Below, in pieces: positions 9,901 through 21,593 of a stretch of DNA of 64,000 bases. Source of the DNA: Acanthaster planci (lineage: Eukaryota; Echinodermata; Asteroidea; Valvatida; Acanthasteridae); assembly GCF_001949145.1 (NCBI RefSeq), contig NW_019091412.1:1473902-1537901 (forward strand), written 5' to 3'. The position numbers and the translations under genes were made by a program. The number at the start of each line of letters is the position of its first letter. The first letter of the stretch is position 1. Below the pieces are notes generated by a model that had not been told where the DNA came from, did no database searches, and saw only the letters and a program-made list of their open reading frames with translations.

Positions 9901-12324
9901 CTGTTACTAGGAAAATTGCGCCCTCTCTTGGTCACACTCAGGCCCATTCCAAAGAGGTACTTGGATTGATGAAAAGTGCAAATTACCATAATGCTAAACC
10001 AAAAAATACAGGTTGTTCCAAGCACTTACAAAAATGACATGGAAACAAAATAAGTGCAACCTCAGGTAGATTGTATAACCCAAACCACATTGACAGTATT
10101 ACTAACCTGTAGTGAATGAGGGATGTTGTAATGGAGTCCTAGATATTGACCAATCCAGCTGGCAAATAGAAAAACAAGAAACTGACATTGAAATACACCA
10201 CCAGACATTTATGACACTCGGAAATCTTATTATATACAGCATCTTGGAGGTTTTACCTGTTTCTTCTCAGGTGTTGTCCCATAATCTCCCCCTACAGCTG
10301 GGCTCCCTCTGAGTGCTTCCACATTATCAAACAAACCTGCGACTGGCGGGGCACCAGTTTTGTCCTTGGGAGTTCGTGTAACAGCTGGCCTGTTGAAACC
10401 AGGAAAGGGGATACTATTTTTAATTACGGGTTTTGTCCTTACACCGATGTTTATTACATAACTCTGCATACTCAGTGCTTGTCCAAGAGCTTGTGAAGAA
10501 AAGCACAAGCTTACTCGGGTGAGACTCGAACCCATGACCTCCTGCTTACAAGTGCAGATGCCTTAACCATTCAATCACTGAGCTTGCAAGTTCGGCTTGC
10601 TGGTCCGAGTCAGATGTAGCAGCAGGTACTGAAAGTCATTTTCAAAGGATATACTGTAAAACCAATTTCAAGAGTTAATTAAACTGCAGGAGAAAAAGAT
10701 TTGGCTTCACTTACAAACAAGCAAATGACAGTCAGTGTAAAGTTAATGTATTCTTGTTCAGCACTGAACAAACTTGGGCATGTCTGAGTCAACCTGGCTG
10801 AGTTCAGAAGCAAGATATAGATCTATGTGAAGAGGCTCTAGCCGAGGTAGCCACTGGCTTAATCCCGCTTCCATTGGTTCATGTGTTATCGTTCGCTGCA
10901 GCCACAACTTTCTGAACCAGCCTTAGCGAATACTAAATAGGTACTAGTCTTGCTGCATACTTCTATACCTCTGGGATATCCTACTGTCACTTCTCCCGAT
11001 GTTGGATCCACTGTCTCTAGGACCCAAGGTAGATGGCATCAACCCTTTAGGTGGACTATTCCTTGATGATGACCATAACCTGCTGCTGGAAGGCTTAAGG
11101 GGTGACAAAAAAGAGGATATGAGGTTAAGGTTCATGCAGTGTTTAACAGGTTCCCAAACTCTACCCTTGACAATTCGTTCTTGACAATCTTTATGATAGC
11201 AAGAAACTCACCGACACAGATGGACCCATCTCACCCATCAAGTATCCAGGGAGAAACAGGTTGCCATGGGAACTGGGTCCTTGATGGCTTGACCCCATGG
11301 AGGTCGGTGACCCCAAGGTCATGGGTTCTAGACTGCTAGAATGACCGTAGCTTTGGGACATCGAGTGGCTTAAGCTTGGACCTTTGTGGAGGAAAATAAT
11401 GAAAACATGTTTGCAAACAGGAGGAGACACATGTTCTAGGATAGTGGAAGTGTTTTTGTACCCTCCGAACAAGCTAAAGGCTCCAACATGTTGTCCACTA
11501 TGCACTAGACATGGTGGAGGATTTCAAAGTACAAACTGGGGGCACATGCACCATGCATGACGTTAGTCATGTTAGTCATGTCATGTTACTAGGCCTAGTT
11601 CCACTATGTCCACTGGCACTGGCTGGTCAGTACATCATTCCTTTTAATTTGAACCCCTTGCAAATCTCTGTGAAGATTTCCAAGACTAAAATAGCTTAAA
11701 ACTTTGGATATGATAAGTAGATCTTTGTATCATCAGTTGATCTTACGGCACAATATTTATCAATGATTTTTGCTTTCTGCCAATCACCTTTTCTTCGGGC
11801 TTAAATTAAGTTATTCTCAGTTGTGAAAGATTACTTTAGAAAAGGGAAGTAAAGCTGGAAATGCATGCAAAATCGACCAATCATGCAGAGCAACTGGGCC
11901 ATTGATCATGCAGATTGGGCGATTGCACCCAACGCTCAAAAATATTTGGTTTGCCGCCTAGAAACAAAATTACACAAGTACTGAAGTAGGCTCTACATGC
12001 CCTAGGCAGGCTAGGCCACAATTCAAATAAAATGTACATCATGTACACGACGCAGGCTACATTAAGGAGTCAACTGTCCCTTAAACTGGGTAGAAAACAG
12101 TTCCACTATCCAACCAGCAAAAATAACTTTAAGGTGAACCAACCGATGCAAGAAATTCAAAGCCCGGCATATGCAACGTATACCACCCAACATTCCACCG
12201 TCTGTTTCCGACACCATTCTGACTATCGCGTGGACAACAAACACGCTAGAAATCCCAAATGTCGCCCGTACTTGTTTGTATCTTTACTTTTAAGAGTTCT
12301 GTAATACTCACTATAATATTCCAT
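6902..12324 (-). CDS. NUP35: Nucleoporin NUP35 (NUP53/MP-44)
   Basis: Eleven coding exons on the minus strand, in transcript order: 12324-12312, 11381-11212, 11093-10969, 10389-10257, 10158-10107, 9688-9577, 9401-9348, 8784-8715, 8397-8269, 7554-7390, 6979-6902. Phases agree throughout and give 366 residues (human 326). Family hallmarks in order: EPMTLGSPTS with LPGYLMGEMG, KDKTGAPPV, SPAQIDPFYTQG, the MPPN/RRM-like domain at about 212-286 (TWVTIFGFPP, QYGSIVKHV, LQAKKALSKNG, IMIGVTPCIDK), and the C-terminal amphipathic helix ending YMFGW at 362-366. NUP35 dimerises through the MPPN domain, binds membrane through its C-terminus, and anchors NUP93/NUP155/NDC1 in the nuclear pore. The first exon codes only 13 nt (MEYY plus a split Ser). 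If it is wrong, the in-frame ATG at 11361 (MSQSYGH) is the start. The intron after 7390 uses a GC donor. An assembly gap lies in the intron between 8269 and 7554. Confidence 0.95.
6980..7389 (-). other. NUP35: GC-AG intron of NUP35
   Basis: The donor reads GAG|GCAAGTG, a consensus GC-type U2 donor, and the acceptor TTTCTCTACCCAG. Splicing joins ...NHE to VLQGSSTPKK..., which matches the vertebrate protein. Retention would read A-S-E-stop (TAA at 7380-7378) and remove the FGW membrane helix. Confidence 0.85.
7684..7880. repeat. Inverted repeat with TTAACCC termini, interrupted by the gap
   Basis: The left arm (about 7714-7735, CCCTAACCTTCCCCATTCACACA) is the near reverse complement of the right arm (about 7851-7878). 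The arms flank the N run. It lies in a NUP35 intron, directly beside a tRNA-like SINE fragment. Confidence 0.6.
7743..7831. other. Assembly gap (89 N)
   Basis: A run of 89 unknown bases lies in a NUP35 intron. Its position between two inverted arms suggests the assembler failed on a hairpin. No coding sequence appears to be lost, because exons on both sides join in phase. Confidence 0.98.
7881..7950 (-). mobile_element. tRNA-derived SINE fragment, copy 1
   Basis: On the minus strand this reads as a tRNA-like head: GCTCGGTGGTCGAGTGGTTG resembles a Pol III box A region and GAGTTTGAGTCCC a degenerate box B about 45 bp downstream. There is no matching acceptor stem, so it is not a functional tRNA. 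It is related to the copy at 10513-10590. Confidence 0.65.
8975..9203. repeat. Possible foldback element with TTAACCCTAAC ends
   Basis: ATTAACCCTAACTCC at about 8977 is mirrored by GGGGATTGTTAGGGTTAAG ending about 9200. Only the outer 11-12 bp match well. The same terminal string occurs at 47488-47548 and 55445-55524. Confidence 0.4.
9752..9915. repeat. Dispersed repeat, copy 2
   Basis: Second copy of the segment at 5935-6102 in the same orientation, inside the NUP35 intron between exons 10107 and 9688. The shared core is GTCAGGAGAGTTCATTTTG. Confidence 0.7.
10513..10590 (-). mobile_element. tRNA-derived SINE fragment, copy 2
   Basis: On the minus strand, GCTCAGTGATTGAATGGTTA (box A-like) is followed by GGTCATGGGTTCGAGTCTCA (box B). 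The intervening CATCTGCACTTGTAAGCAGG is shared with the copy at 7881-7950. The head resembles a Leu/Ser-type tRNA. It lies in a NUP35 intron. Confidence 0.7.
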
Positions 12325-13830
12325 ATGACCGTCTTTTAAGTTAGATGATTTACTTGTCCGACAAAACACAATTTCTAATCCAATTTGAATTCTTGGGGGT
12401 ATTTTTGAGACGAGAGGGCCAGCAACTGTGCAATAGACCTGTCACGAGAGGGCGTAGTACGAAAAGCCTGCTGCAGGTGCGGTCAATCACGAACCATTTG
12501 GGTTAATCACAGGTTGCAGGTGTCCGTGTGCGAGTTGGACGGGGCAGGAGGGGGTCTCGGATGCAGACTTTTCTTTCAACGGTTTGCAGAGTGGTGGTTC
12601 AGGGGATTCATTTGAGGTCTGACGTTTGAAGACTTGAACACCACGTCGTAAAAAGTTAAACCACAAAATTTGCCTGATCTTTTGAGAACGTGACCGTTTC
12701 ATAAAGCAAAAGAGATGGGGATCATTTCACAAAACTTGTAGATATTAAGTCAATTATTTTAAAAGTAGTCAAGCATCCCTCTTATGAAGTTGTGTATCTT
12801 TCTGATGAAAACTTTTAAAAATCCTTGCTGTGATCACATTTCTAGAAACTTTGTTTAGAAATGCAAATGGTTTATGGCTGTTATCTGGTTAAGTCCTGGC
12901 TCAGTGATACAGCGCGATTAAATCTCAACTGTGGCCACACACACACACGAAAGCCCAGACGTGATTAACTCGTAATAGGATGACAATCTCTTTATAGGTA
13001 CAAGAACCCAGACTTATGACATGATCCATGTGAAATAATAAATTGAGAACTAAATAAGCTTAAGTTCTTAGAACGCTGTGCGTACTGTTTGGAGGAATCT
13101 TCTACCCCAACTTGACTATCATAAAAGCCTCTGTCGCAATAAGGTTAGGCCTCTACATTATCAAGGATTAACTTTGAAGAAGATGCTTACTCGAGCCGCG
13201 TTTTGCCACTTGCATTGAAAAGTTATCAACAAAGGAAATATACCAAGCAAGATATGGGACGGAGCTGTACCCCCCCGCACATATCCAATCCCTATACACA
13301 CCCGGGAGTATTGTTACCTAACCCCCCCCCCGATGTCTGTAAAGAATTCCTGAGATTCTGATCAAACAATGACCAACACAAAGGTGGGGGGTCCCATATC
13401 TTGCTTCATACGAAAGGGAACATCACAAACACTGTCGGGGGGGGTGGAAGGGGTAAAAAAAACATGGCTGGATTATTACACTTCGTACACTAAAATGCAT
13501 TTTGACAAGAGGTGAGGAAATATATCCTCTAAATATGCTGAAATTTGTCTTCAATTTAAGGACAGACAAAAATCGAAATGCAACACTTCTTTTACTTAGC
13601 ATCACAATTATGCCCTCTGTTTTACAGCCCACACGTGATTATAATAATAATCCAATTCCACGTATGGTTTAATTATATTATGGTCTGCGAAGGAGCAGGA
13701 CTTGGATGCTAGATAACTTGCTTCAGTGCCGTTAAATTAATCCAATTTTGTTTAAAAAACCTGGCATCCTGTCACGAAGATTCGTTTTCCCCGCCCCTAA
13801 TTATTTTAATTAATTAGGGACGTCTCGCCA
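12325..13830. promoter_or_regulatory. Intergenic region between NUP35 (minus) and RIPOR (plus)
   Basis: The NUP35 start codon is at 12324 and the first candidate RIPOR 5' exon ends at 14035, so both promoters should lie between. I see no TATA box. The stretch holds C/G homopolymer runs (13269, 13321, 13435) and a foldback at 13245-13406. No coding frame is supported. Confidence 0.4.
13245..13406. repeat. Foldback element with perfect 16-bp arms
   Basis: AAGCAAGATATGGGAC at 13245-13260 is exactly the reverse complement of 13391-13406. Inside are C-rich (left) and G-rich (right) runs that are also roughly complementary. This looks like a small foldback/MITE of about 162 bp. Confidence 0.75.
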
Positions 13831-13839
13831 TCGCCAATG

Positions 13840-14035
13840 AGCGATGAGTCATTCGGTGCGTGCGCGTGCACATACTACGGGCATGCAATGTCGTTGGAGG
13901 GCGTACAATACACGTGGCGATTTTCAGCAATTATTTCAGTTGACTTCAGTTTCAATAAAAGGAAGAGCAAGAGACGAAGTGGTTTATCAGTTTGCTGGAC
14001 CTAATTTCGATCAAAGCATCGCCTTAGAATCTAGG
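13840..14035 (+). other. Candidate 5'-untranslated exon (RIPOR or separate transcript)
   Basis: The stretch ends in a strong donor, TCTAGG|GTAAGAA, after 14035. It has an unusually high CpG and GC content for the window near 13850-13920, as expected near a transcription start. The start is a guess. Assignment to the RIPOR transcript rests only on strand and order. Confidence 0.3.
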
Positions 14036-14450
14036 GTAAGAATGTATTTCTTATTTGGTCAGTGTGCCTATTTGCAGTTGGCAAACTGTGTGGGTTAAAA
14101 TCGGCGAGATCTGTCAAACTTGCTCAACCACTGACTCCAAGACAACCAGAATCGTTGACCGTGATTCCTGGAAGACATGGCCGGTGTTTCCCGGGGTCAA
14201 GGCGGTCGCTATTGTTCCGTTGTTCGTCCTTGGGCCGGCGTTCAACTCATCAGCTCAGTGCTAGCACAGCTGCGGGACTTAGATTTCTCCAAAAGAATCT
14301 CTTATTGTTGACTCTCTTTGTGTCGACAAAAACCTGAGATTTTGAGCGGTTTCAGGGATAGAGTTGAATTTAACTTGAAATCCTCAGGGAAGATTTATCC
14401 AGGTTATTATTGGCATGACAGAAACTCTTTGATGTTTTTTTTGTCTGCAG

Positions 14451-14576
14451 TATACAAAGAACTTTGTGGATTGACTTCGTACCGGGACAGCGAGTAAGCC
14501 ATACCGACAATTCTCTGATAACATGTAATAGGAATAGCATTCGTCACATTAAAGTCCTCGGAAGTGTTGGATTCAG
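14451..14576 (+). other. Candidate 5'-untranslated exon 2
   Basis: It is bounded by a strong acceptor (GATGTTTTTTTTGTCTGCAG, ending 14450) and a strong donor (ATTCAG|GTAAGA). It has stops in all frames, so it would be non-coding. It probably belongs to the 5' UTR of the downstream RIPOR gene. Confidence 0.35.
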
Positions 14577-17500
14577 GTAAGACTGTTTAATTTTTGACTG
14601 GGATCTTTTTAAAGAATTTTATAATGTTTCTGGCATAAACTGTTTGTAATCTTTAAAATATAGACAAAAATCAATTGCTACTGTGTGAAAATTAGTCTCA
14701 GTTTTTTAGATTAGAAAATGGAGAGTGCATTGACTGTCTCAAGACTTGTCAAGAGGTTTTAATTCTTTGATGTGAAAAGCAAAAGTTTTAATTCTATTTA
14801 TCAGTGAAACTGAAATAATTAGAAAGTGATTGTGAGTCATGTACACATGTATCTCCATGGTAATCCAGTTGGGGTATCCATGGCATGTGAGCAGTCCTAG
14901 AGTCACTGACAAATATCTGTAAGTTTCAACACTGGAGTTGAGGTCCTGGACTGCAAAATAAATCATACATGTTAGGAATTGTTTTGAGACTGGAGTGGCC
15001 GAAGTTTTGTTTCCCTGACATTTATAACATACATGTAAAGTGTTAAAAGTAAATCACTGCTGTGTACGTGGGCTTAATCATGAAGTTAGTGATGTACAAT
15101 GTATTCAGTACTGTCAAGAGAGCAAGGACAAATTATGATCAATGGGACAGAAAGTATTTATCCTGCCGATTGAAACTGAAAATTTTGCTCATTTCCTGAT
15201 CGAAATTACAGTTTTCGGCATAGGAGGGATGTGCCAAAAAGTGCAGATTGCCTAGGAGAAGGAAGGATGTGTGTCTGTTTTTGTCTAGACAATGATTCTG
15301 CCTTGCATTACAGAAAAAAAAATGGGTTGAATTTTGACCTACGTCATACATGTACATGTACATTGCTGTGCCAAGCACTGGACGTGTACGGGTTCATACA
15401 CATGTACATGTGTACAAAGTAATTCCTCAAACTGCCCCCCATGTGAAATTGATCAACTAACTACTGGTACATGTACCAACAATTACTGAAAAGTCTTCAT
15501 CTGATATTATCTTCCTGTCCTTTTTCACCCAAGGTTAAAAACTACATGTACCAGTGTGTCCGTTCTGATAAAATGTTTGAAACTGTATACCCCATGCTGC
15601 TCTCAACGGAGCCCATTTTTCCACTTTGTCCAACATTTTGGAAGGAATACAAAGAAATTGTTAGAGATTTATAAATGTAACAATTGGGAAGTTTTACATT
15701 TTACAATCAGCAAAAATTACTAGGCTATATAATTTAGTTTGCCATAACCCAGACTTGTACTGTTGGTGCATGTATGAGTACAAGTACAATATAAATGAGG
15801 AGAAAGAGAAATGGAGTGGGTGCGTGTAAATTTCTTTTATGCCTCAGTCCTTCAAGTAACATTATTTACCCTGTGAAGTAAACTTGATATGGCCCTGTTT
15901 ACTTTTAGCCTACTGTGTAAATTGTCCAAAGTGCTTTGTCTCGAACAATGGAGAACAGGCGGCACCTCACAGAGAAACCAGTCTCTCACTCTGTCGCGAC
16001 AAAGAATGTTAAAAGTCAGCTGCCTGGAGTGAAGATTTGTTTGTAGACTTCAAAGACTTCAGCCGGTTTGCTCAAAAGTTATTCGTTAACAGTCACAGTA
16101 TGACTAATGCACTAACTTTAGAGACAGAGGTACTATACTATGGGACTTTTGTCAAGTTGACATTGTTAGTATTTGAGTAGTCTGCAAGTTCGTTGAACCC
16201 CTGTGCAGGTATACATGCACAGGTACAGGTAGTTGAGGTGTAATGTTAATTAATAACAGGTGTATAGCACTTGATAGCTGAAGATGCATTCCGATTATTC
16301 CATCATCAAGCCTTGATTCTTTGGAGGATTATGGAGAACTGTCGAGCCAATTGTTCATATTCTGGAAAATAAAATACAAAATTCATAGTTTTTCAGCTTG
16401 ATTTCCTGCACAATGCTGGATTTGGGAGGAAAGAAGGTTGAAGCAAGGATTCCTTCGAGTAGATGAACCATCATGGCAATTGTAGCACTGCCAATGGAGA
16501 TGTTCTTACATTTTCTTAATAAAATGATAATTATTTCAAGGGAAACGTTCTTCCCTCAACTCTAGAAAATTTGTTGACATGGAAGTGTCAAGTGTGTCTA
16601 AGCGCCTTCATGACTGGGCCGTGGGCTGTTTTTATAGATTGATATCGTACATGTATGGTTCCATATCGGTTAATGTACTGGTAACAATAGCTTGTTGCTT
16701 TCAGTCAAGATGTTCCAGGGTTTACTTTACATAATATTACCCCAAGCCAAAGTTTATTCCTCTCTTTGGAGTAACATTTTCTTTTTACATTTGTATCATT
16801 ACTTTACAAGATACTTCCTTATTGTTGCAATGTTTTAATTTATCCTTTATTCATGAATGTATCCATTTTACGTATGGGGTGATCTCTGGTAACTAACAAT
16901 ATCTAATTGGTCACAGCTTCAAACTTCAAACAAATGTACACACTGGCAGATTGTATACCGTACTTTAAAGAAGAACACATAATGTATGCATGCATCAGGT
17001 AAACCTCCTTTAGAGAGACTCACGTACTAGAAAAACTTCTTCAATTAACAAGAAAAGCGCTTCAGAAAACTTGTCATGGAAGGTGGATTATTCTTAAAAC
17101 GATGTCAGTGGAACAATCAAAGATGAAAAGCTATTGTCCATTCTGCTTCATTGTATTCATAATTATGAGAGTGTGTAGGTACTGTACCGGTACATGTCTA
17201 AACAGGAGACAGACAGACTTATGATAGACTACCTTATCAAACTCATGAGTTTACCTCAAGATGTACTTTGATGTTTCCAAAACTACCCACAAGTATGTGT
17301 AAAACCACAGTGTGACATCGTTTTTGTCACCTGTCAGGCTTGAAGTGTACCAGGTACTCTAAGCATTGTGGTTAAGCCAACCATTTGGTGCACAATATGT
17401 GGCAAATTAAAGGGGACCCCCCCTCTATTGTGTCTTCTTTTGTGTTGATGAAATCTTTAGAATTCCTTTCAAATTTCCCTAGGGGGGTGCAGTAGGCACA

Positions 17501-20500
17501 ATAGCCTTAGGACTGGTTCATGCTCGCTGCATTTGCACACACGCAGTACATGATGTGAACTCCCCATTTGACGTTTATACTTTCATGTTTTCTCAAGTCA
17601 CGGCTGCGTGTGCGTATCCAACAAAAAGTTAAAGAATTGCAATTTGTCTGAATACACATACATTTGGTGTGCCTGCACTATCCATTGTTTTCACAAACTG
17701 CGAGCAAGGGCGCGCATTTTCATTACGCACTGTGCTTTCCATCCCGCACTGCAAACACTTCAAAATAGACCTTTACGCAGCATACACAGTGAATACGCAG
17801 TGACTATGTACTAGCCTTCAGGTTATAGCTTTTGCATCGCATGGGGGGGTTCCCCTTTGCCACATATCGTGCTGGATATAATCTGCTCCAAGCAAATATG
17901 CAAATATGCATATTTGTAAATATTATGTAAATATTGACTGTAATTTACTCCGGCATGTATGGTCTTTGCAATTGCATACACGTAGAACAAGTGCAAGAAC
18001 CCGCTTGTAACCAAGTGCTGATTGGGGGTGCATTTCAGCTCGGGGGGGATACCAGCTCTACTGCAATTTGAATTCTCTTTGGTCTGAAAACTGCTTTGAA
18101 GTGGTTTCATCTTTAAATGAAGAAGTACATGTACATTGAAGTTTCAGAACTCATAAGCAAGAATGAAACATCTTTAAACAGTGTGTTTAGATCATTACAT
18201 TTACCTGCCTTTGCCTTCCAGAACAATTCTGCTCGGGTTGAAACTTCAAGCCCTCGTTATTTTGTGATCGATAATTGTTGTGTACGTTGTGATAAATCAC
18301 TGACTGAAGGTCAGTGATTCACAGTTTCTCCATAAAGTTCATATCAGTGAGCAGTTACAACATGTCACTTTGAAGGATTAAGCCAGGCATATTATTATTT
18401 TTGATCGGGAAAGTAATGCCTTGAACACAGTAGATTTATTTCCTTTCACTGACACAAAATCCTGTCTCGTTAATTAAAGGGGCACTGTCCATCATTTTAT
18501 CTTAATAGTATAAATTACATGTACATTGCAGCTACATGTACATGTACTCCTTAACTTGTAAAATTTATTGCATACACTGTACATCTTAGTTGCTTTGACA
18601 TGGTTAATCCTTTTTCCACTAAATTGTCTTTACAGTTTATGTAATGGTATGGTCAGGTGGTCTCAAGGTTTCTGATTGATTCAGTGAGTTGATTCAATAT
18701 GTTGAAGTTTATATCTGTTTTCTTTACCAAGAAATACATGAAGATCAACTTTAATACAAGTTGATAGCATTAAGTCCATTGACTGAAAGATTAAAGTAAC
18801 ACTGTTATCTGTAAACAGCAAACTGTGTACAGATCATGGCTTTCAATCAATATCACCATGCATCCGACATGGACACTGACTGTGAAATGTGCTTGATTCA
18901 GATTCAATTGTTCTGGTGACTTAGATCACCCAGACTAGGATGTGTCTTTTGACCAAATGATAAATGATTTGTCATACATCGAAGAAGACATGCTAGAGAA
19001 AGTGTGTTTTACTTCACCGTGGTGATGATACCAGAATTGTACCAATGATTTCACGAGCATAATTGCAAGGCCCAGATTAATCCAGCCGAGTGCTTTATTC
19101 AGAAGTAAGTACTTCCTGCCATGATAAAGTCATTACCCTCTAAAAATGATAACACTTATCAACTTTAAATGATGTTGGGTAATTTATACTTGTTCAGAGT
19201 AAGACTTCAGATCTTTTCTTTTAATGCCCCCTACCCAATTTAGATAAAGTTCAAACCTAAATATATCAGTTATCAAATTTTTCTCAGTTCTGAAGTAATT
19301 GCTTTTGAAAATATTCAAATTTTATATTAAGAAAATGACAGATATAGGAAAGTTCAAGTCAGTAAAAACCAAATGTTCTTAATGTATTACCGGTTGGCAT
19401 TTAAACACAAGTTGCAGGAATGCCATTTTTTGATCAAAAGTCTTTTTTAAATATTTCTTCTTTGTTCCCCCTTAGTTATTCTCTCCCAATCCCATCAACT
19501 TTGTGCCTGACATTTCCAGGTGACACTTAATCCAGTTTGAAACCTTCAATTCTATAATCAAAATGAGGGTGGCTGTATCTATCGAACGTTTCCTTTACCA
19601 CAGTACTGATGTAATATTTCCTGCCTGTTCTGACTGAGGTGCATGTAATGTATCAAACCTAGATAAGTGGGAGGTCCTTTCATGCCTTTTGCACAGAGTG
19701 ATACAAGTTCTTCTAGCCAGAAAAAACATTGAGGTTAGTTGGTACAGATGTCGTGCAGCCTTATATTGTGCAGCGTTTTGAGATCCGTTGGAAGCACAGG
19801 AGAAGCAGAGTTATCATATAGTAGAGTTTTAGGGAATACATCTAGCTTTCACAAGATTTTGGAATTTTTTTCATTCACAGGTAAGACTTTTATAAGTTCA
19901 TCTATGCTTTTATTTTTACAAGTGCTAAAAGTTGAGGTTATTTCAGTAATGAATAATAGCGTGAAGGGAAGTCAAATTGGTAAATTTGGTTTTTACATTG
20001 TAATATTTTTCAACTGTAAATTTCTTTTGCAGTTCCTTTTGAATGTGTACTGGTACATGTGTGCATGTTAGCTGTCAATAAAATCAGTCTAGAGTTAGTG
20101 CTGAAGTTTTCTTGAAAGTTTGTACTTGTATAGAACCTTGGGAAACTCTTCTTATAATTTCATCCTGGTAGTTGATGTTTTGGCTTAACTTTTTGAAATG
20201 AGTAATTAGTGTTGATTATATCAATCAGTATTCAGCATGGCGCTGAAACTACCGGAATAAAAATGTTTTGCTCCAATCACAGTTTCAAAGACCCAAGCAC
20301 TTTTGTTGAACCACTTGACGCCAGATGATGTGGAAACACATAATTTGTTCCTGGGAGGACGTGTACACTCGTTTAATGAATTCTGTTTTCATTTCTGCGA
20401 TTGACGTATTAACATGTGTTTGGTCGGGTCAAAGATTACATCAATCAGCATTTACAATTTGCAAGAATTTACAACGTACATGTATGAATAAAAAAACCTT

Positions 20501-21593
20501 CCATGGTAACTTCTCTGGGTGAGAACATCCGATGTTGACTGGTTAAAAATATATTGTGACTCAGGACATTACTTTAAAAATCTGTTAACCTTTTTGTGAC
20601 CCAGATTTATTGTCCCCTACTCGTCAGTTTTGAAGTCATACCACTATTTATATTTTCATAATGAATCACTGACGTCACCAGTAAACACATGTTGTGATAT
20701 TTTTGCTTCAAAATGTAACCTGATGCTTCGTGATTGAATGTTCAGTAAACCATGCCCAATTGGCCACCCCCCTCTGCAAATATGAATCCTGCTGTGACCC
20801 ATACCAACTCCATGGGATGCTGAATTCAGGAGTATTCCATGTCAGCCTTCTGGGGGTGTTTAGTGATTCCAGTATTGTTCATTCTATTTGAGATCAGTTG
20901 TTATTAGTTGAGTCTTTACCTATGAAACATTGTGTTGTCCATGAGACATGTCATATTGGATCCTATCACTAGTCCTAGTGCCAACCACATATTTTTTGGC
21001 TCTATGCACACATGCATCTGAGCAGCTGATTCAACATCGTTGCTCCAGGTGACATCTTTTTGATCTTGAGGCTCAAGTCTTATCCAACAAGTCCTGTCAA
21101 GTGCCTTCTTCATCTGCATGTCCAAGGATTTGCTTTTAATTACTTAGCATGTCAGTGGAGACTTCAAGGCGACCGTGAATGAAAACAAACAGGCACTGAG
21201 GACTTTTCTGAAGTCTGAAATTCTGCTGTTTGGCTCTCGAATGAGATGCACTGCTTATGATTTTTTTTTGGCACTCCGTTGGGACTCCTATCAAGAAGCC
21301 TTGATAAATAATTAACTGATTGCCAGCCACCATCAGTCTTTGCTGGGTTGTGGCATCTTGTTCCATGAACATCGCTGAAGTGAAATGGTTCTTGGACACG
21401 TTGGCCTTCAATTTCCTTCAGCAGATTACTGTGTTGCGACCTGAGTCATCCTTTATTCAGCAAACCCAGAGTCATCAGTCCAGACGGTCATTTTTTTTGC
21501 GTCATAAACTGTCTCTTGCACATCATGTATCGCCTGCTTTCTAGCACTAACATCGGTAATCTGGCCATGTTCTACCTAGGAAGATTGCAGGAC
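14577..21593 (+). other. Upstream RIPOR intron or intergenic sequence
   Basis: Seven kilobases with no supported coding exon. Short TACATGTA-rich patches (15346-15366, 15400-15412, 18525-18550) are scattered through it. Short ORFs on both strands lack family similarity and splice support. Confidence 0.4.

Noticed and set aside
10230-10535. 101-codon continuous ORF over a NUP35 exon
   Set aside because: Only its second part (10389-10257) is exon; the first part is intron and the SINE fragment read by chance.
7881-10590. Functional tRNA genes on the minus strand
   Set aside because: The internal Pol III boxes are present but no paired acceptor stem or clean anticodon arm can be drawn; they are SINE heads.
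19739-20071. ORF of 110 codons with a CAG|GTAAGA inside
   Set aside because: The signal could be read as an acceptor or a donor, no partner exon is evident, and the sequence has no family likeness.
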